Assembly: GCA_945643635.1 (NCBI GenBank)
Contig: CALZFC010000041.1
Location: 2,338,501-2,402,500 of the forward strand
DNA: 64,000 bases
From: Allodiplogaster sudhausi
Lineage: Eukaryota; Nematoda; Chromadorea; Rhabditida; Diplogasteridae
Direction of reading: 5' to 3'
This document shows, piece after piece, positions 1 through 9,306 of this stretch. A program made the position numbers and the translations under genes. Below the pieces are notes generated by a model. That model saw only the letters and a list, made by a program, of their open reading frames with translations, did no database searches and was not told the origin of the DNA. The stretch's first letter is position 1; each line of letters starts with the position of its first letter.

Positions 1-125
1 GTGACTCTTTATTGTGATGAAATTGCAATCGATTCATAGAGACCTCTGTAAGGAGACTGCGTAGAAATGGAACATTTGTAAGAAAATACTTCCCAGGGAG
101 ATGCCTTCATAGAGTGAGACATCTC

Positions 126-557
126 TTATTTCTTGCCGAAGCATCGTCCACAGGTGGCCGGGCACTGCTCGGTCATGAGCCGGAAGTAGACGGCATTGTT
201 GCAGAGAAACGAAACATAAGGGCAGTCCGAGCGGCCGGTGCTCGGGTTCGTCCGGTCAACGCAGGCTGGAAAGAATTATTTGGTTTTGGAAACAAATATT
301 ATTAAATGGTCGTAACATTGTCGCTCGTATTCCTTATATGCAGTTAATAAATACGATGTCTCTGATCTTGTCTTCATCAAGTTGCCCTGACCATGAGTTT
401 GTGGAATAAACTAGTATCTTTTACTTTACTTAATTTTAATAATCAATTAGTAAATAGATTTTTTTTAATGTATTAAGGTTATAGATGACTCGCCTCGGTT
501 TTGGCCAGCGACAGAGACGGCGAGGAGGAGGAGGACGAGGAAGGCGGAAGAGTGCAT
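126..557 (-). CDS. Secreted ShKT (SXC) domain protein, two exons
   Basis: Exon 1 starts at 557 and encodes a signal peptide (MHSSAFLVLLLLAVSVAG) followed by QNR. Exon 2 (265 to 126) encodes one ShKT domain. Its order is CVD, DCP, LCNN, an aromatic stretch, MTEQCPATCGRC, then a short basic tail and TAA, giving the six-cysteine pattern of the family. ShKT domains are very common in nematode secreted proteins and are structural modules. Nothing here indicates that this one is a toxin. The exons join in phase only if the donor is GC (CGAG/GCGAGT), giving a GC-AG intron of about 230 nt with acceptor TTTCCAG. The mature protein would be only about 45 residues. The domain and signal peptide are seen directly; the intron is inferred. 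Confidence 0.82.
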
Positions 558-1047
558 TCTGGACTGAGTGCAAGAGAAGGATGCGAGGAGGTCATCGCCA
601 GGCCTCCTCTTATCTACGGCCGCTTCGGATCTCTCCACGTCTGCTGAACAACCGAATGACTCGTGACTTTGCGGAAAGATGGAACTTTGCAATGTGTGGT
701 TGCTGTGCGAGGACAGAACACACCTGCTGCTGCTATTTTCATCTGCCATTCGCTCTCTTTCTCTCACGCTCTCTCACCCTTTCATTCTATCTCCTTTTTT
801 TCTCTCACTGCCTTCCCTCACATCTCTTGCAGCTCTTGTACATGTCTCTCTCCATCTCAAGCTTCTGTGGCTATATTATTGTTGGCGTTCACTCCTCCTC
901 TGTAGATGCAGTCGTGCATCCTCAAACTATGCAAAGAATGCCTACGGATGGGAAGAAAAGTTAGTCTTTGTCTTCCAGAGATAGATTGAGAGAGAGGGAA
1001 AGGAGATGTAGACGGTAGAGAGAGGGGGGAAAGGAGATGGAGATAGG

Positions 1048-1083
<36 letters not shown>

Positions 1084-1735
1084 GAGATGGAGACAAGGAG
1101 AGAGAGAGAGAGGGAGGTTCTATAAATGAAGGTCGCAAAGGATCCGAGTCCCATTTCGCCGCAGATTCATCTATCAAAGTGCATTCAGTATCGATTTGTT
1201 GTCCTTGATGTGTCCAAACTCGTTAAGCACCATACGTGATATCACGGGACTTCAAATGCAAGAACATCGAGGAACTGTGTCGGCGTAGAACGTTCCTAGC
1301 ATCGTTGAACTTGACGTTGGAATAATAAAAATAATTTCAAGTGTCTAAAAGAGAGAAAAAATGTGAAATTGACGCTATTTGGGTTTCGTCTTGGCCACTT
1401 AGTACAGGATTTTCCTCCTTTACCTATATCTCAACCCCCTGAGTTCCGCATCTTTTTGCTCCGTGGACCCTAATTGTAAGTTGCGATCTTGTGGTCTATG
1501 TTCATGGCGCGTCGAGCTGATTCCAACGCGCTATCGCTTGGGTCTGTACGACCCCTGGGGGCCGAGATATACAGACCTCCTGATTTTCCACAATTTCGTC
1601 GTGTCCCACCTAAAATTGCTCCAAGTCCGGGCACATACAAGAGAGAAGTGCCTTCTAGGGCCCTCTTAGCCCCTAGGGCCCCTAGATGGAAGTTGTTCTT
1701 CACCCCTTTTGTAACCCAATTACCCACCTAATTTG
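558..1735. other. Intergenic stretch, no gene recognised
   Basis: Long open frames on both strands around 740-1180 are produced by pyrimidine/purine-rich DNA and not by coding sequence. No domain or convincing exon was found. The only clear structure is the GA tract near 1028-1112. Confidence 0.5.
1028..1112. repeat. (GA)n-rich microsatellite
   Basis: Imperfect GA runs interrupted by GGAAAGGAGATGG-like spacers. Similar (GA)n/(CT)n tracts recur through the window, for example at 29768-29850, 41220-41340 and 42686-42722. Confidence 0.85.
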
Positions 1736-2012
1736 CATAAATTTGAATATTTGGGGGACTTGTAGATGAGTGTCTGGGGAAGAAATTTTGCAACCAAATT
1801 TGCATAAATTTGAATTTTTAGGGGACTTGCTCAGGAAAATCTGGAAAAAAAATTTCAACATAATTTGCAAAAATTTGCATATTTTGGGGACTTACTCTGG
1901 AAATCAAAAGTTTGTATTAGGGCCCTCTATATCCCCTTGGTTAAAGTCAAAAAGTTAGTATTAGGGCACTCTATGGCCCCATGGTTAAAGTCAAAAATTT
2001 AGTATTAGGTTT
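1734..2012. repeat. Degenerate tandem repeat, two nested motifs
   Basis: Three copies of a unit containing TTTGCAtAAATTTG followed by a GGGGACTTG-like end (near 1734, 1797 and 1862). They run into two copies of a unit built on GTATTAGGGCxCTCTAT and GGTTAAAGTCAAAAA (1914-2008). Purely a sequence observation; family unknown. Confidence 0.6.
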
Positions 2013-2142
2013 TTTTTTAGAAATCTCATAAAAGCTTATTTATTGCGCAAGCCTAACTTAAAGAAATAAAGTGTTGCACCGTGTAATGTATAACACTATT
2101 GTAATCGTAGAAATTTTTGTTTTTATGACTTTTCAAAGTCTA

Positions 2143-2746
2143 ATAAAACTTTTGAAATCCTCGTTTTCCCATGCTTCCGGGGGTTTAATAATGATCTTTT
2201 CTTCACGCTTTGAGGCGTGAATGAAAATAAAGTTCTATTTGGCTTTCGTCTCGGACACCAGATCAAGTAGAAAAACACTACCCTTCTTGGAGTCAAGAAG
2301 AAAAACACTACCCTTCTTGGAGTCAAGAAGAAAAACACTACCCTTAAGAGGCAGAAGTACAATAAAATCTTCGAAATTCCCATAGTACTAAGAAATTTTA
2401 ATATCCAAATACGGTTGTGTGAGAAGACCTAAGCTAGGCGTGTATAACCCTAGCTTAGACCAACTAACCTCTATAGGGACCACTATTATTAGTACTAAAA
2501 CCCCTGCTCGAACACAACCCTATTTGGATATAAAAATTTCTTAGTACTATGGGAATTTCGAAGATTTTATTGTACTTCTGCCTCTTAAGGGTAGTGTTTT
2601 TCTTCTTGACTGCAGGAAGGGTAGTGTTTTTCTACTTGATCTGGTGTCCGAGACGAAAGCCAAATAGAACTTTATTTTCATTCACGCCTCAAAGCGTGAA
2701 GAAAAGATCATTATTAAACCCCGGAAGCATGGGAAAACGAGGATTT
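2143..2746. repeat. Foldback element with long inverted arms and internal 32-bp minisatellite
   Basis: The left arm (about 2143-2416) is the reverse complement of the right arm (about 2519-2746), separated by about 100 bp. Both arms contain units with AAGAAGAAAAACACTACCC, three in the left arm and two in the right. The open frame in each arm (translated as FCLLRVVFFFLT) is a by-product of this repeat. The arms are nearly identical outside the copy-number difference, so the element is young or is kept homogeneous. Transposon family not recognised. Confidence 0.8.
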
Positions 2747-2903
2747 GACTTGTATTTTTGATTCAAATAGAACGCTTTATTTACTATAAAAACCGAGGTA
2801 GAGTGTACTAGACCGGGAGGGAGTGGAATGAGGAAGGGGAATGACGTGGAGGGTCATGGAGGGGTCGGGACGCGGTCCTTGAGAGGCGACTGGACCTTAG
2901 TTT

Positions 2904-3457
2904 TTAGGTTAAGGCTAAGGTGAACGGACAGGGCGAGAGCGCAAGGTTGGCATTGCCATGAGAAGGGCCCTTCTTGCTCTTCTTGCTCTTCTTGCTCTTC
3001 TTGCTCTTCAGGCTCTTGTTCGACTTGGCCGAGCGGTCACGCTTGTTCGACTCCTTCGATTCCGAGCCTTCAATTAGAAATATAAAAATGTTTTTCTGAA
3101 GGACCAAAAATATTACAAAAGGCGGGGCATAGCCAGCGGGGGCCGGAGCATAGCCAGCGGAAGGCGGGGCATAACCATCGGAGTAGTACACTTGACCCTG
3201 CAATTGTATGGATGATAATGAATTTATATATACTTTTTATTACTTTCCTTATTAAATATATATAAAAAAATACTGACTCCATGTGCAGAATGAGGGACTG
3301 CAGTGAGGAGGGGAGCCGAAGCGGCGGGACGGGCAGAAGGAGCCTGCTGCTCGAAGCTTAAAAGATAATACATAATTATGAAACCCCTTTTTCAAGCGAA
3401 GGGGTTGGCGGTTGAAAACCTTGCAACGTGGAAGGACGGCACGTAGTCACCAGCCAT
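2904..3457 (-). CDS. Small Gly/Tyr/Ala/Pro-repeat protein with Lys-Ser tail, three exons
   Basis: The exons are 3457-3420, 3356-3278 and 3197-2904. Phases (2, 0) join cleanly. The start follows a TATAAAAG box by about 90 nt. The predicted protein is about 136 residues. An Ala/Pro-rich N-terminal part is followed by three GYAPxxA repeats (GYAPPSAGYAPAPAGYAPP), then a hydrophobic stretch (FVIFLVLQKNIFIFLIEG) and a basic Ser/Lys tail with SKK triplets made by a 12-bp tandem repeat. The hydrophobic stretch could be a membrane segment. It could also be a 49-nt intron (GT at its start, AG at its end), but splicing it would shift the frame, so the unspliced reading is preferred. Family not recognised. 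GYAP-type repeats occur in surface or structural proteins, but no function is claimed. Confidence 0.6.
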
Positions 3458-3546
3458 TTCTGCTGAATAGATGACACTCGGATTGAAGAAGAAGAGCTCG
3501 GGAGGTGAAGCGCGGAAGAGAATGATTATTCCCAGGCAATTCCGCG

Positions 3547-3554
3547 CTTTTATA
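3547..3554 (-). promoter_or_regulatory. TATA box (TATAAAAG)
   Basis: TATAAAAG on the minus strand in the context CCGTATAAAAGCGCGG, about 90 nt upstream of the start codon of the small gene ending at 2904. The same core precedes other small genes here (4529, 18116, 43872, 47952). Confidence 0.65.
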
Positions 3555-3559
3555 CGGTT

Positions 3560-4190
3560 TCATCTGAGCAAATTACCATGTTTGCACTTTGGCTATTGTT
3601 CTTACGATGTTTTGATGGACTTGAGAGGTCCATTCAATGAATCTTACGGAAATTCGACATTTCCAGGTCTTCTACACTTTTTGTTGTTAAATATGCCGGT
3701 ATAATGTTATTTTTAACAAATTTTTTAAATATTAGATAATATATTTCAATATTTCAAGATTATAGCTTTACGAGCGACGGTTTTGCTCGCAAATTGTATT
3801 TTAAGGAGTGCGATCACCCGAAATTTGATATAAAAGTTGCACTTTAAAGAGCAAAATACTTGAATGTTAATCTTCTTTGTGGTCTTTCCCTTGCATATTC
3901 TTTACCTATCAATGTTTTCAGCTATTTCAGCTATCCAAAAATATTCAAAGTTCATAGCGATATGTATCCCATTTTAGGGTTCTTTTTGTGACCATTAGGT
4001 TGATTTTCACTTTTTTATCACCCGGTTTCCACTCATGCTTTCATGTGATTTTATTTTAAAATTTATAATGTTACTTTCCATTATTGTATCGAGATGATAT
4101 GCGAGCGGAATCTTTTATCTGGGACGTGTTTGGGGGAAGGAGGAAGAGAGATTCGGGAAAGAATGAGGAAGGGGCCCTCATCTCCGCTCC
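3560..4190. other. Intergenic, nothing recognised
   Basis: AT-rich, with no open frame showing coding character on either strand and no repeat recognised. Both adjacent genes lie on the minus strand, so this holds the upstream region of one and the downstream region of the other. Confidence 0.5.
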
Positions 4191-4191
4191 T

Positions 4192-4454
4192 CTACTGAGC
4201 AGGCGCTGCCTGGGGCTGTCCGCCGTTCAGCGCCACCTGGATCTTCTGCAGGTACTCGTCCACGAGGCTCATCTGAAAAAAAAATGAGTTTAATGATTAA
4301 TATCTTCGTAAGCGTTCTTATCTTTCCAGCTTTTATGACAGTAAAAGATGAAGTAAGAGGGAAGGGAGGGAGGGACCAGCGAAAAACGAGCCTTGTATGC
4401 AACGCCGCCGGCGACGAGGACGAGAACGAGGAAGATGACGAAGGCGCCCATCAT
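4192..4454 (-). CDS. Small single-pass membrane protein, two exons
   Basis: Exon 1 starts at 4454 with tandem ATGs and encodes a strongly hydrophobic segment (MMGAFVIFLVLVLVAGG) followed by VAYK. Exon 2 (4272-4192) has a good acceptor (poly-T then CAG) and encodes MSLVDEYLQKIQVALNGG, a Gln/Ala/Pro tail and TAG. The donor is uncertain: phase-0 options are after VLVAGG (GGC/GTTGCA) or after RFSL (CTG/GTCCCT). The product is about 43-53 residues: one transmembrane helix or signal anchor plus a short amphipathic tail. A canonical TATA box lies 75 nt upstream. It may be a micropeptide; family not recognised. Confidence 0.6.
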
Positions 4455-4528
4455 GGAGAGGAGAGAGGAGAGAGAGAAGAGGGAGAAGTGGAGAAAAGAG
4501 AGAATGAAATTGCCCCGAGTGAAAAGCC

Positions 4529-4536
4529 CTTTTATA
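4529..4536 (-). promoter_or_regulatory. TATA box (TATAAAAG)
   Basis: Minus-strand TATAAAAGGGC about 75 nt upstream of the ATG at 4454, at the distance expected for a short 5' leader. Confidence 0.65.
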
Positions 4537-4612
4537 CTAGTCGGATGCACTTTTGTTCATTGAAACTGAATTAGTTCGCGAAGAAAAGTACTTAATATGC
4601 CAATTTTTTTTT

Positions 4613-4927
4613 GGGACCGTGTCAAAACAGCAACGACGTTTGCGCAAAGATCCCATAACTTTGTTCAGGGTGATCGTATAGGTTCAACCAATATCCGCGT
4701 GATTGCTCTCATTGAGATGAATTGGACCATATAGGTTTCGAAGTTCCTGGACAGCAGGCAAAAAAGTTGAAAAATTGAAATTTTTAAGCTTCAATCACAA
4801 AAGTGCTATCGTTGGATAGATCTTGTAAAGAGAAATTGATTGGTGCTAATTTTATCCGTCTGCGATAACAATGAAGAATGTTACGACACTTTTAGCGCAA
4901 ATGTATTTGCTGTTTTGACACGGTCCC
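4613..4927. mobile_element. MITE, 315 bp, 33-bp terminal inverted repeats
   Basis: The element starts GGGACCGTGTCAAAACAGCA and ends with its reverse complement. The first 33 bp of the two ends match at about 29 positions. There is no coding capacity. Both flanks are runs of T, so a target duplication cannot be read unambiguously. The superfamily is undetermined. Confidence 0.85.
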
Positions 4928-5479
4928 TTTTTTTTTTAATCTAAGACTATGTATATTTAAATGGGCATTCCTTTCCGATTGGTTTTTCTTTCGGAGAAAA
5001 ATCAAATAAGCAGTTATGTATTTTATGAGAAAAATCTTGAATCGCGAAAAAGAGAGTGTATCAAAAACGACTGAAACGAGGAAAAAATTGATTGTTATGA
5101 CGACGGAACCTCCAACTGATATTTTGCATTCGTCATTCATCACTTGCAGTACATATTTCAGTCATTTTATAATTAATTAAGTACATCTATCAATCGAGAG
5201 AGCGAAAAAAATGAATGTTTTAAGACGACGGTGAGGGAAAAATAAAATTTCGATGACTTCTCTTCGTTCATCGCTGCGTTTCCAAGGATTGTCAGTATTA
5301 CTGGCGTTGAAGGAACATTTGTTTGAGAATCAGGCTTGTTTCGCTGTGCTGAGACAATAAAGTCGTATTGTTTTGTCAGTTCTTACAGCGAGGAAATTTT
5401 TATGCTTTCCTTGTGCACCTCTCGCATTCAGGAAAAAGAAAAGCATGCTTTTCTCTGAATATCCAGAGATGAGAAATAG
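4928..5479. other. Intergenic, nothing recognised
   Basis: No open frame with coding character. This is the left flank of the Polinton insertion. Confidence 0.45.
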
Positions 5480-5485
5480 GTGGAC
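5480..5485. repeat. Left target-site duplication GTGGAC
   Basis: GTGGAC lies directly before the left terminal repeat (ATGATGAGTGTGCCC) and again directly after the right one at 16903-16908. Six-bp duplications are typical of Polinton/Maverick integration. Confidence 0.85.
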
Positions 5486-6274
5486 ATGATGAGTGTGCCC
5501 ACTTTGACGGGCAAGTGAAATTTCAGAACTCCCCGTTGAAATTTCTCTTCTATGAATTTGTCTAAGTCCAGAGAAGGCTCTTGAATTTTTCTAAGTCCAT
5601 GAGCCCCGTTGAAATCGCAACTCGGAATTTTTCAAGTCCAGAAGCCCCGTTGAAATGTCCAAGCGAAATTTTTCTAAGTCCAGAGCCAAGAATACTTCAG
5701 TGTTGTGAGCGGGAATCGAACCGGGGACCTTCCGCGTACTAGTCAAACGTGCTATCCATAAGGCCATGCGGCCGAGACGTCAGCATATCTTCACAGATAT
5801 TGAAGTACACAGAAACAGATACAGAGAGAGAGAGAGAGACACGAATCATTGCCTGGAATTACTTTGATTGAATAAGATCACAAGTACCGACAAACGCACA
5901 TATTTGATGACTGGATTGCGAACGTTGTCGAATTCTGTCCCATTTTCTTCCCCTTTCTCAAAGTATGCAAGAGAACGTTATTTGTCACTCTTTTCCATCT
6001 TGTTTTATTTTCTTCAAATTCGATGACAGAATTGTGAACACTGTCGAATTCTGTCCAATTGTCTTCCCTTCTCAAGACATCCAAGCGAACATTTATTCCC
6101 CCGGTGTTAATCATGAGACCTTTCGCGTACTAGTCAAACGCACTAGGCCATGCGGCCAAGCACGCATATTGAAGTATGTACATAGGGAGAGATAGAGAGA
6201 GAGAGAGATTGCCTTATTCTTTTTTCTTCGTTTTTCCAGATATCCAAAAGAAAAACTTTCTGTTTTCTCTTAGA
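5486..6274 (+). repeat. Polinton left terminal inverted repeat, 789 bp
   Basis: Matches the reverse complement of 14551-16902 when the nested MITE is excluded. The outer part (5486-5690) is a minisatellite built on CTAAGTCCAG and CCCCGTTGAAAT. The inner part holds two diverged copies of a block: a tRNA-like segment, a (GA)n tract and a GTCGAATTCTGTCC module, near 5703-5990 and 6016-6220. ORFs of 76-78 codons in this region are by-products present in both TIRs. Confidence 0.9.
5704..5773 (-). other. tRNA-like sequence inside the Polinton left TIR
   Basis: On the minus strand, GGCCGCATGGCCTTATGGAT looks like a tRNA A-box region and GGTTCGATTCC is a perfect B box, at tRNA-like spacing. The first 16 bases resemble tRNA-Arg genes. 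The T stem has mismatches and the anticodon arm does not pair well, so a functional tRNA is unlikely. A second, shorter relative lies at 6116-6160. Confidence 0.55.
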
Positions 6275-6572
6275 GCGTTAGGTGTTGTTTTTCCCCTCAT
6301 TGTATTTTCTTCATCAATTTTTTTTTATGTAATTATTCATGTACATGTTCAACAGTGTGTAAACCCCTTGCAATATTAAACAAATTATCTTGCAATAACA
6401 ATGATTTCCTGCCCAACAATGCTTCAACTTTACAATTATACTAGTTTATTACCACAACTCTAATTTAGGGTTTCACACAAATTTTTATCAATAAAATTCC
6501 TTGTTTGAAAGAGAACGAGGCTCTAATCGAAGGCAACCGTGCGGACGATCTCTCTCGATGTGTAGCTTCCCA

Positions 6573-7343
6573 TCAAGAACATACATATGCCTGAAACATG
6601 TACATATACAATAAAAAATAAGTGAGAAAGCAAAATTAAAGAGAAATAAAATAAAAAATATACTAACGTGAGAGACTACGATATCGAATTCGGAAAAGTG
6701 TATGTCGTCGGCGACGTCTGTTAACTCCTAAAGGGAACTACGTTAAAAAATGAAAAGGAAGAAAATGAAAGAGAGGATCAAGTGGAATAAGAAGAAATAA
6801 CCTCTAACGAGACAGTCGAGTCACAACCGTTGTTTCCATGATTGTGTGCAATGAGGACGATGCCTAGAACGTTGTACACGTTCTGCTTGCAGAACTGACT
6901 CGCCTTCGTCTCCCAGACGGTCAAGCCAGACTGTCAGGTCATACTTGAGAACTCGCGAAAAAATGAACTGTTCGAGAACACCTAGAAATAGTTTTATTTC
7001 CTTTCGTTTATCAAATGAGGCAAATGATTAATTAAATGAGAGTTCATCTAATTTACTTAACAAATATAAAGTTTTACGAATGAGGAAGTGAGAGAGAGAG
7101 AGAGAGTTTGCTGACCTGATATAATAATGCGGATGTTACATATGCTACATGTATGGTGGCAGACGACGAATTCGCATCTATGGCGAATGTATCTGAAAAG
7201 TTAAGTAATTTAACAAAGCTATGTATGCACGAGCGGGCGACACATGAAAAAATGAGCGAAGCATGGATGTAGAAAAGAGGCCTCTTCCAGACTGTCTGGA
7301 TCGATTTAACGCTTGAATTTCCCTCATCTCTCTTGTATAACAA
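6573..7343 (-). CDS. Candidate spliced cargo gene inside the Polinton
   Basis: Four exon candidates on the minus strand join in phase 0. A is 7192-7116, possibly extending unspliced to an ATG at 7343, and contains FAIDANSSSATIHVAYVTSA. B is 6930-6802, with ETKASQFCKQNVYNVLGIVL and HNHGNNGC. C is 6727-6668, with ELTDVADDIHFSEF. D is 6590-6573, AYVCS then TGA. All splice sites are GT-AG (for example CAG/GTCAGC). The protein looks extracellular: an N-glycosylation site (NSS) and several Cys. A signal peptide is not clear. The family is not recognised. Viral and Polinton genes seldom have introns, so this is most likely captured host DNA. It occupies space where a polymerase gene would be expected. 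It could also be a host fragment captured by recombination and not expressed. Confidence 0.5.
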
Positions 7344-7592
7344 CGGACATACTGCGATGCCTACAGAGCGCCCCTTGGATGTTTTTCTCTCACTTCCCTC
7401 CTACTAACACGTACTTCTTCAAAGGCTCTATTTCAATCTGCATCCATCTTCTCTACTAGATTTATCTTTGCATGAGTCTTTCTACTTTCAAACTTTTGAC
7501 GCCTTTCATACATACATCATCTTTTTTCATCTTCATGTTCATGTGCAACACTATACATACATGGGAAACAATTTTATTCCAGGCAAAAAACT

Positions 7593-7883
7593 TTACATTT
7601 TTGAGGAAGAAGAGTAAGCATCCAGCAATGTCTTTTCATGCACATTATTCAAAGTAACATTATGAAAGATGGCAGACTGAATTCGCTGATTGGCCACGAT
7701 ACATGAGTTGCACAGCCGAATATTTGTCATATTGTTAGTTGAGGCGTCATTAAGACGACCACAAGCGTTGCAGACGGCAATGACGATCAATCGGTGGCTT
7801 CTAAGGAGATGCCCTTGTCGACTAACGTTTAATGGTGGGTGATAGTTGTCAACAAGTTCCTTGAAGCTCTTCTGCAAATTCAT
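7593..7883 (-). CDS. Small CxxC zinc-binding protein of the Polinton
   Basis: A 96-residue ORF starting at an ATG at 7883. Residues about 38-62 contain VCNACGRLNDAS and RLCNSC, which form a CxxC-14-CxxC pair suited to binding one zinc ion. The rest shows no recognised domain. It lies last in the minus-strand group (protease, C2H2 protein, this ORF) and has no stop or frameshift. Its role is unknown. A DNA-binding or virion function is possible but is inference. Confidence 0.5.
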   Translation of the reverse strand: MNLQKSFKELVDNYHPPLNVSRQGHLLRSHRLIVIAVCNACGRLNDASTNNMTNIRLCNSCIVANQRIQSAIFHNVTLNNVHEKTLLDAYSSSSKM

Positions 7884-8176
7884 AGCAAAAGGTAAAATAA
7901 TCAGCGCAAGACAAATTAGACCTTTGCCTTAGGTTCATCCTTTGTAGTCGTATTAAAGCGTCGTTTTCGATCACGAGGCTGAAAAATAAAGATATATTGG
8001 AAAAATAAATCAAGGAATTTTTTTACAAACATTTTCTTTGTGCGAAGTCGGCGTGAAAATTGACGACGAGGAAGATGAAGACAGAGAAGAGTGTGAACGA
8101 ACCATATTACCTGATTGAAATATTCAAAGAATAAATGTCTCAATCGTCAAAGGGGCGGAACTGGACATATACATTT

Positions 8177-8449
8177 TCAGACTCGTCTGTGAGAAGTTGA
8201 ATAGTTCCAAGCGGTCGAATGTAACGTCTGATAATTTTCATCACCACTGTGGGCACGCTTAATGTGGCGGCGCAGATTAAAACCAGTAGAGAACACATTT
8301 CCGCAATCTTCACAGTTAAAAGGCTTATTTGTCTCAACAGAAGGAACAGACATAGTATCAGCAATGGTCTTTCCTTTAGAATCTATAGTTGTAGTAGTTG
8401 CAGCAGGTGTAGAGGCAGGGGATGCTGCCTTACGGTCACCAGCAGTCAT
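8177..8449 (-). CDS. C2H2 zinc-finger protein of the Polinton
   Basis: The first ATG of the frame is at 8449 (MTAGDRKAAS). The protein is about 90 residues. A low-complexity Ala/Ser/Thr region is followed by one classical C2H2 finger (NCEDCGNVFSTGFNLRRHIK, then RAH): C-x2-C-x12-H-x4-H. After the finger, the frame of this ORF overlaps another open frame (ending QFRPFDD, stop near 8143), so a frameshift or an overlapping small gene is possible. A TATA-like element lies about 45 nt upstream, within the end of the protease gene. Probably a DNA-binding accessory or regulatory protein of the element. Confidence 0.6.
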   Translation of the reverse strand: MTAGDRKAASPASTPAATTTTIDSKGKTIADTMSVPSVETNKPFNCEDCGNVFSTGFNLRRHIKRAHSGDENYQTLHSTAWNYSTSHRRV

Positions 8450-8453
8450 AGTG

Positions 8454-8969
8454 TCAAAACGAAACAATGATTTGTTGTTTGGAAAGGGGTGTTTTTATAC
8501 ACTGGCTAAGGTGAGTCATAAACCAACGAATGACTATTTCGTCATTCATGACGTAACTATGTGTGCTAAAATGTTTAGCAATAGTTGTCATTTTATTTCC
8601 ACGGCAACGCAGATAAAGAAAGAATAGACAGTAGTGACCACATACCACACTAGTGGTACTTTGAACCATATGAGGAAAGTATTGAATATGTGAAAATTGT
8701 GCAAGCCATTCAGCAAGTAGGGCGGGGGGTTTATTTGCTGTAGAATCATAGTATTCTACAGAATTAGTAACGTTTACATATACGGCAACCCAATGTTCAC
8801 CGGCACTTCGAGAATCCCCTGTATTCCAAACAACACACAAGGGCCTCCGATCTGGTAATACAAGTTTTGTGTCACATGGGTAACTTCCAAGGTAATAGGC
8901 ACGGGTTGTAGAACAAGCCTCCAAGAAATTGTTTATTTCGACGTTTGTAAGGGGATAAATGCTAATCAT
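8454..8969 (-). CDS. PRO: Adenain-type (Ulp1-fold) cysteine protease, virion maturation
   Basis: A 171-residue intact ORF from ATG at 8969. It carries the expected catalytic order: a histidine in GEHWVAVYV (about residue 60), an acidic residue in VEYYDS (about 76) and the nucleophile cysteine in VVCGHYCLFFLYL (about 110-117). The oxyanion-type glutamine seen in relatives is replaced in a MVQSTTSVVCG context. The length is typical for Polinton and adenovirus proteases (about 170-210), which cleave virion precursors. It is divergently oriented to the ATPase. No breaks are seen. Confidence 0.85.
   Translation of the reverse strand: MISIYPLTNVEINNFLEACSTTRAYYLGSYPCDTKLVLPDRRPLCVVWNTGDSRSAGEHWVAVYVNVTNSVEYYDSTANKPPALLAEWLAQFSHIQYFPHMVQSTTSVVCGHYCLFFLYLRCRGNKMTTIAKHFSTHSYVMNDEIVIRWFMTHLSQCIKTPLSKQQIIVSF
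8492..8499 (-). promoter_or_regulatory. TATA-like box upstream of the C2H2 gene
   Basis: Minus-strand TATAAAAA about 45 nt before the ATG at 8449, embedded in the protease 3' end. This suggests a separate promoter for the C2H2 gene. Confidence 0.4.
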
Positions 8970-8999
8970 AATGTAAGAAAGAAAATTATGATATTACGT

Positions 9000-9110
9000 T
9001 TATTTATCAAAACCTTTATTTATTTGTCGAAAGCAAAATTGCGACACTGACTTTTTGTGAAGTTGTCCCAACCTGTCTTTAACAAGATTTCTCTTTGGCA
9101 CATATGGCAT
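9000..9110 (-). CDS. Possible 36-residue basic protein
   Basis: An ORF starting MPYVPKRNLVKDRLGQL and ending TAA at 9000, upstream of and on the same strand as the protease. It is rich in Lys, Arg and Gln with no recognised domain. It may be a small virion core-like peptide, or chance. AATAAA-like sequence overlaps its end. Confidence 0.3.
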   Translation of the reverse strand: MPYVPKRNLVKDRLGQLHKKSVSQFCFRQINKGFDK

Positions 9111-9306
9111 TTTTCCTATCGATATAAAGAAAAAATAATTACTTTAAAGTCATTATTCTTTTAATGCCAGTTTCAAATACAGTTGCCAGTATTATCGGCT
9201 AGAATACTGTCGTTACGTATTTTGCTGCTGATACATTTGCTGTGAATTGTTTTTATTGTATCTTTACTGATATACTTTAACGTATTATTTTCTTATTGTG
9301 AGATAA

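Noticed and set aside
5704..5773. Functional tRNA gene
   Set aside because: The B box is perfect, but the T stem has mismatches and the anticodon stem does not pair, so only a tRNA-like call is made.
5878..6379. ORFs of 76-78 codons in the Polinton TIRs, repeated at 14440-14947
   Set aside because: They lie wholly in the inverted repeat, have no coding signature, and similar frames exist on both strands.
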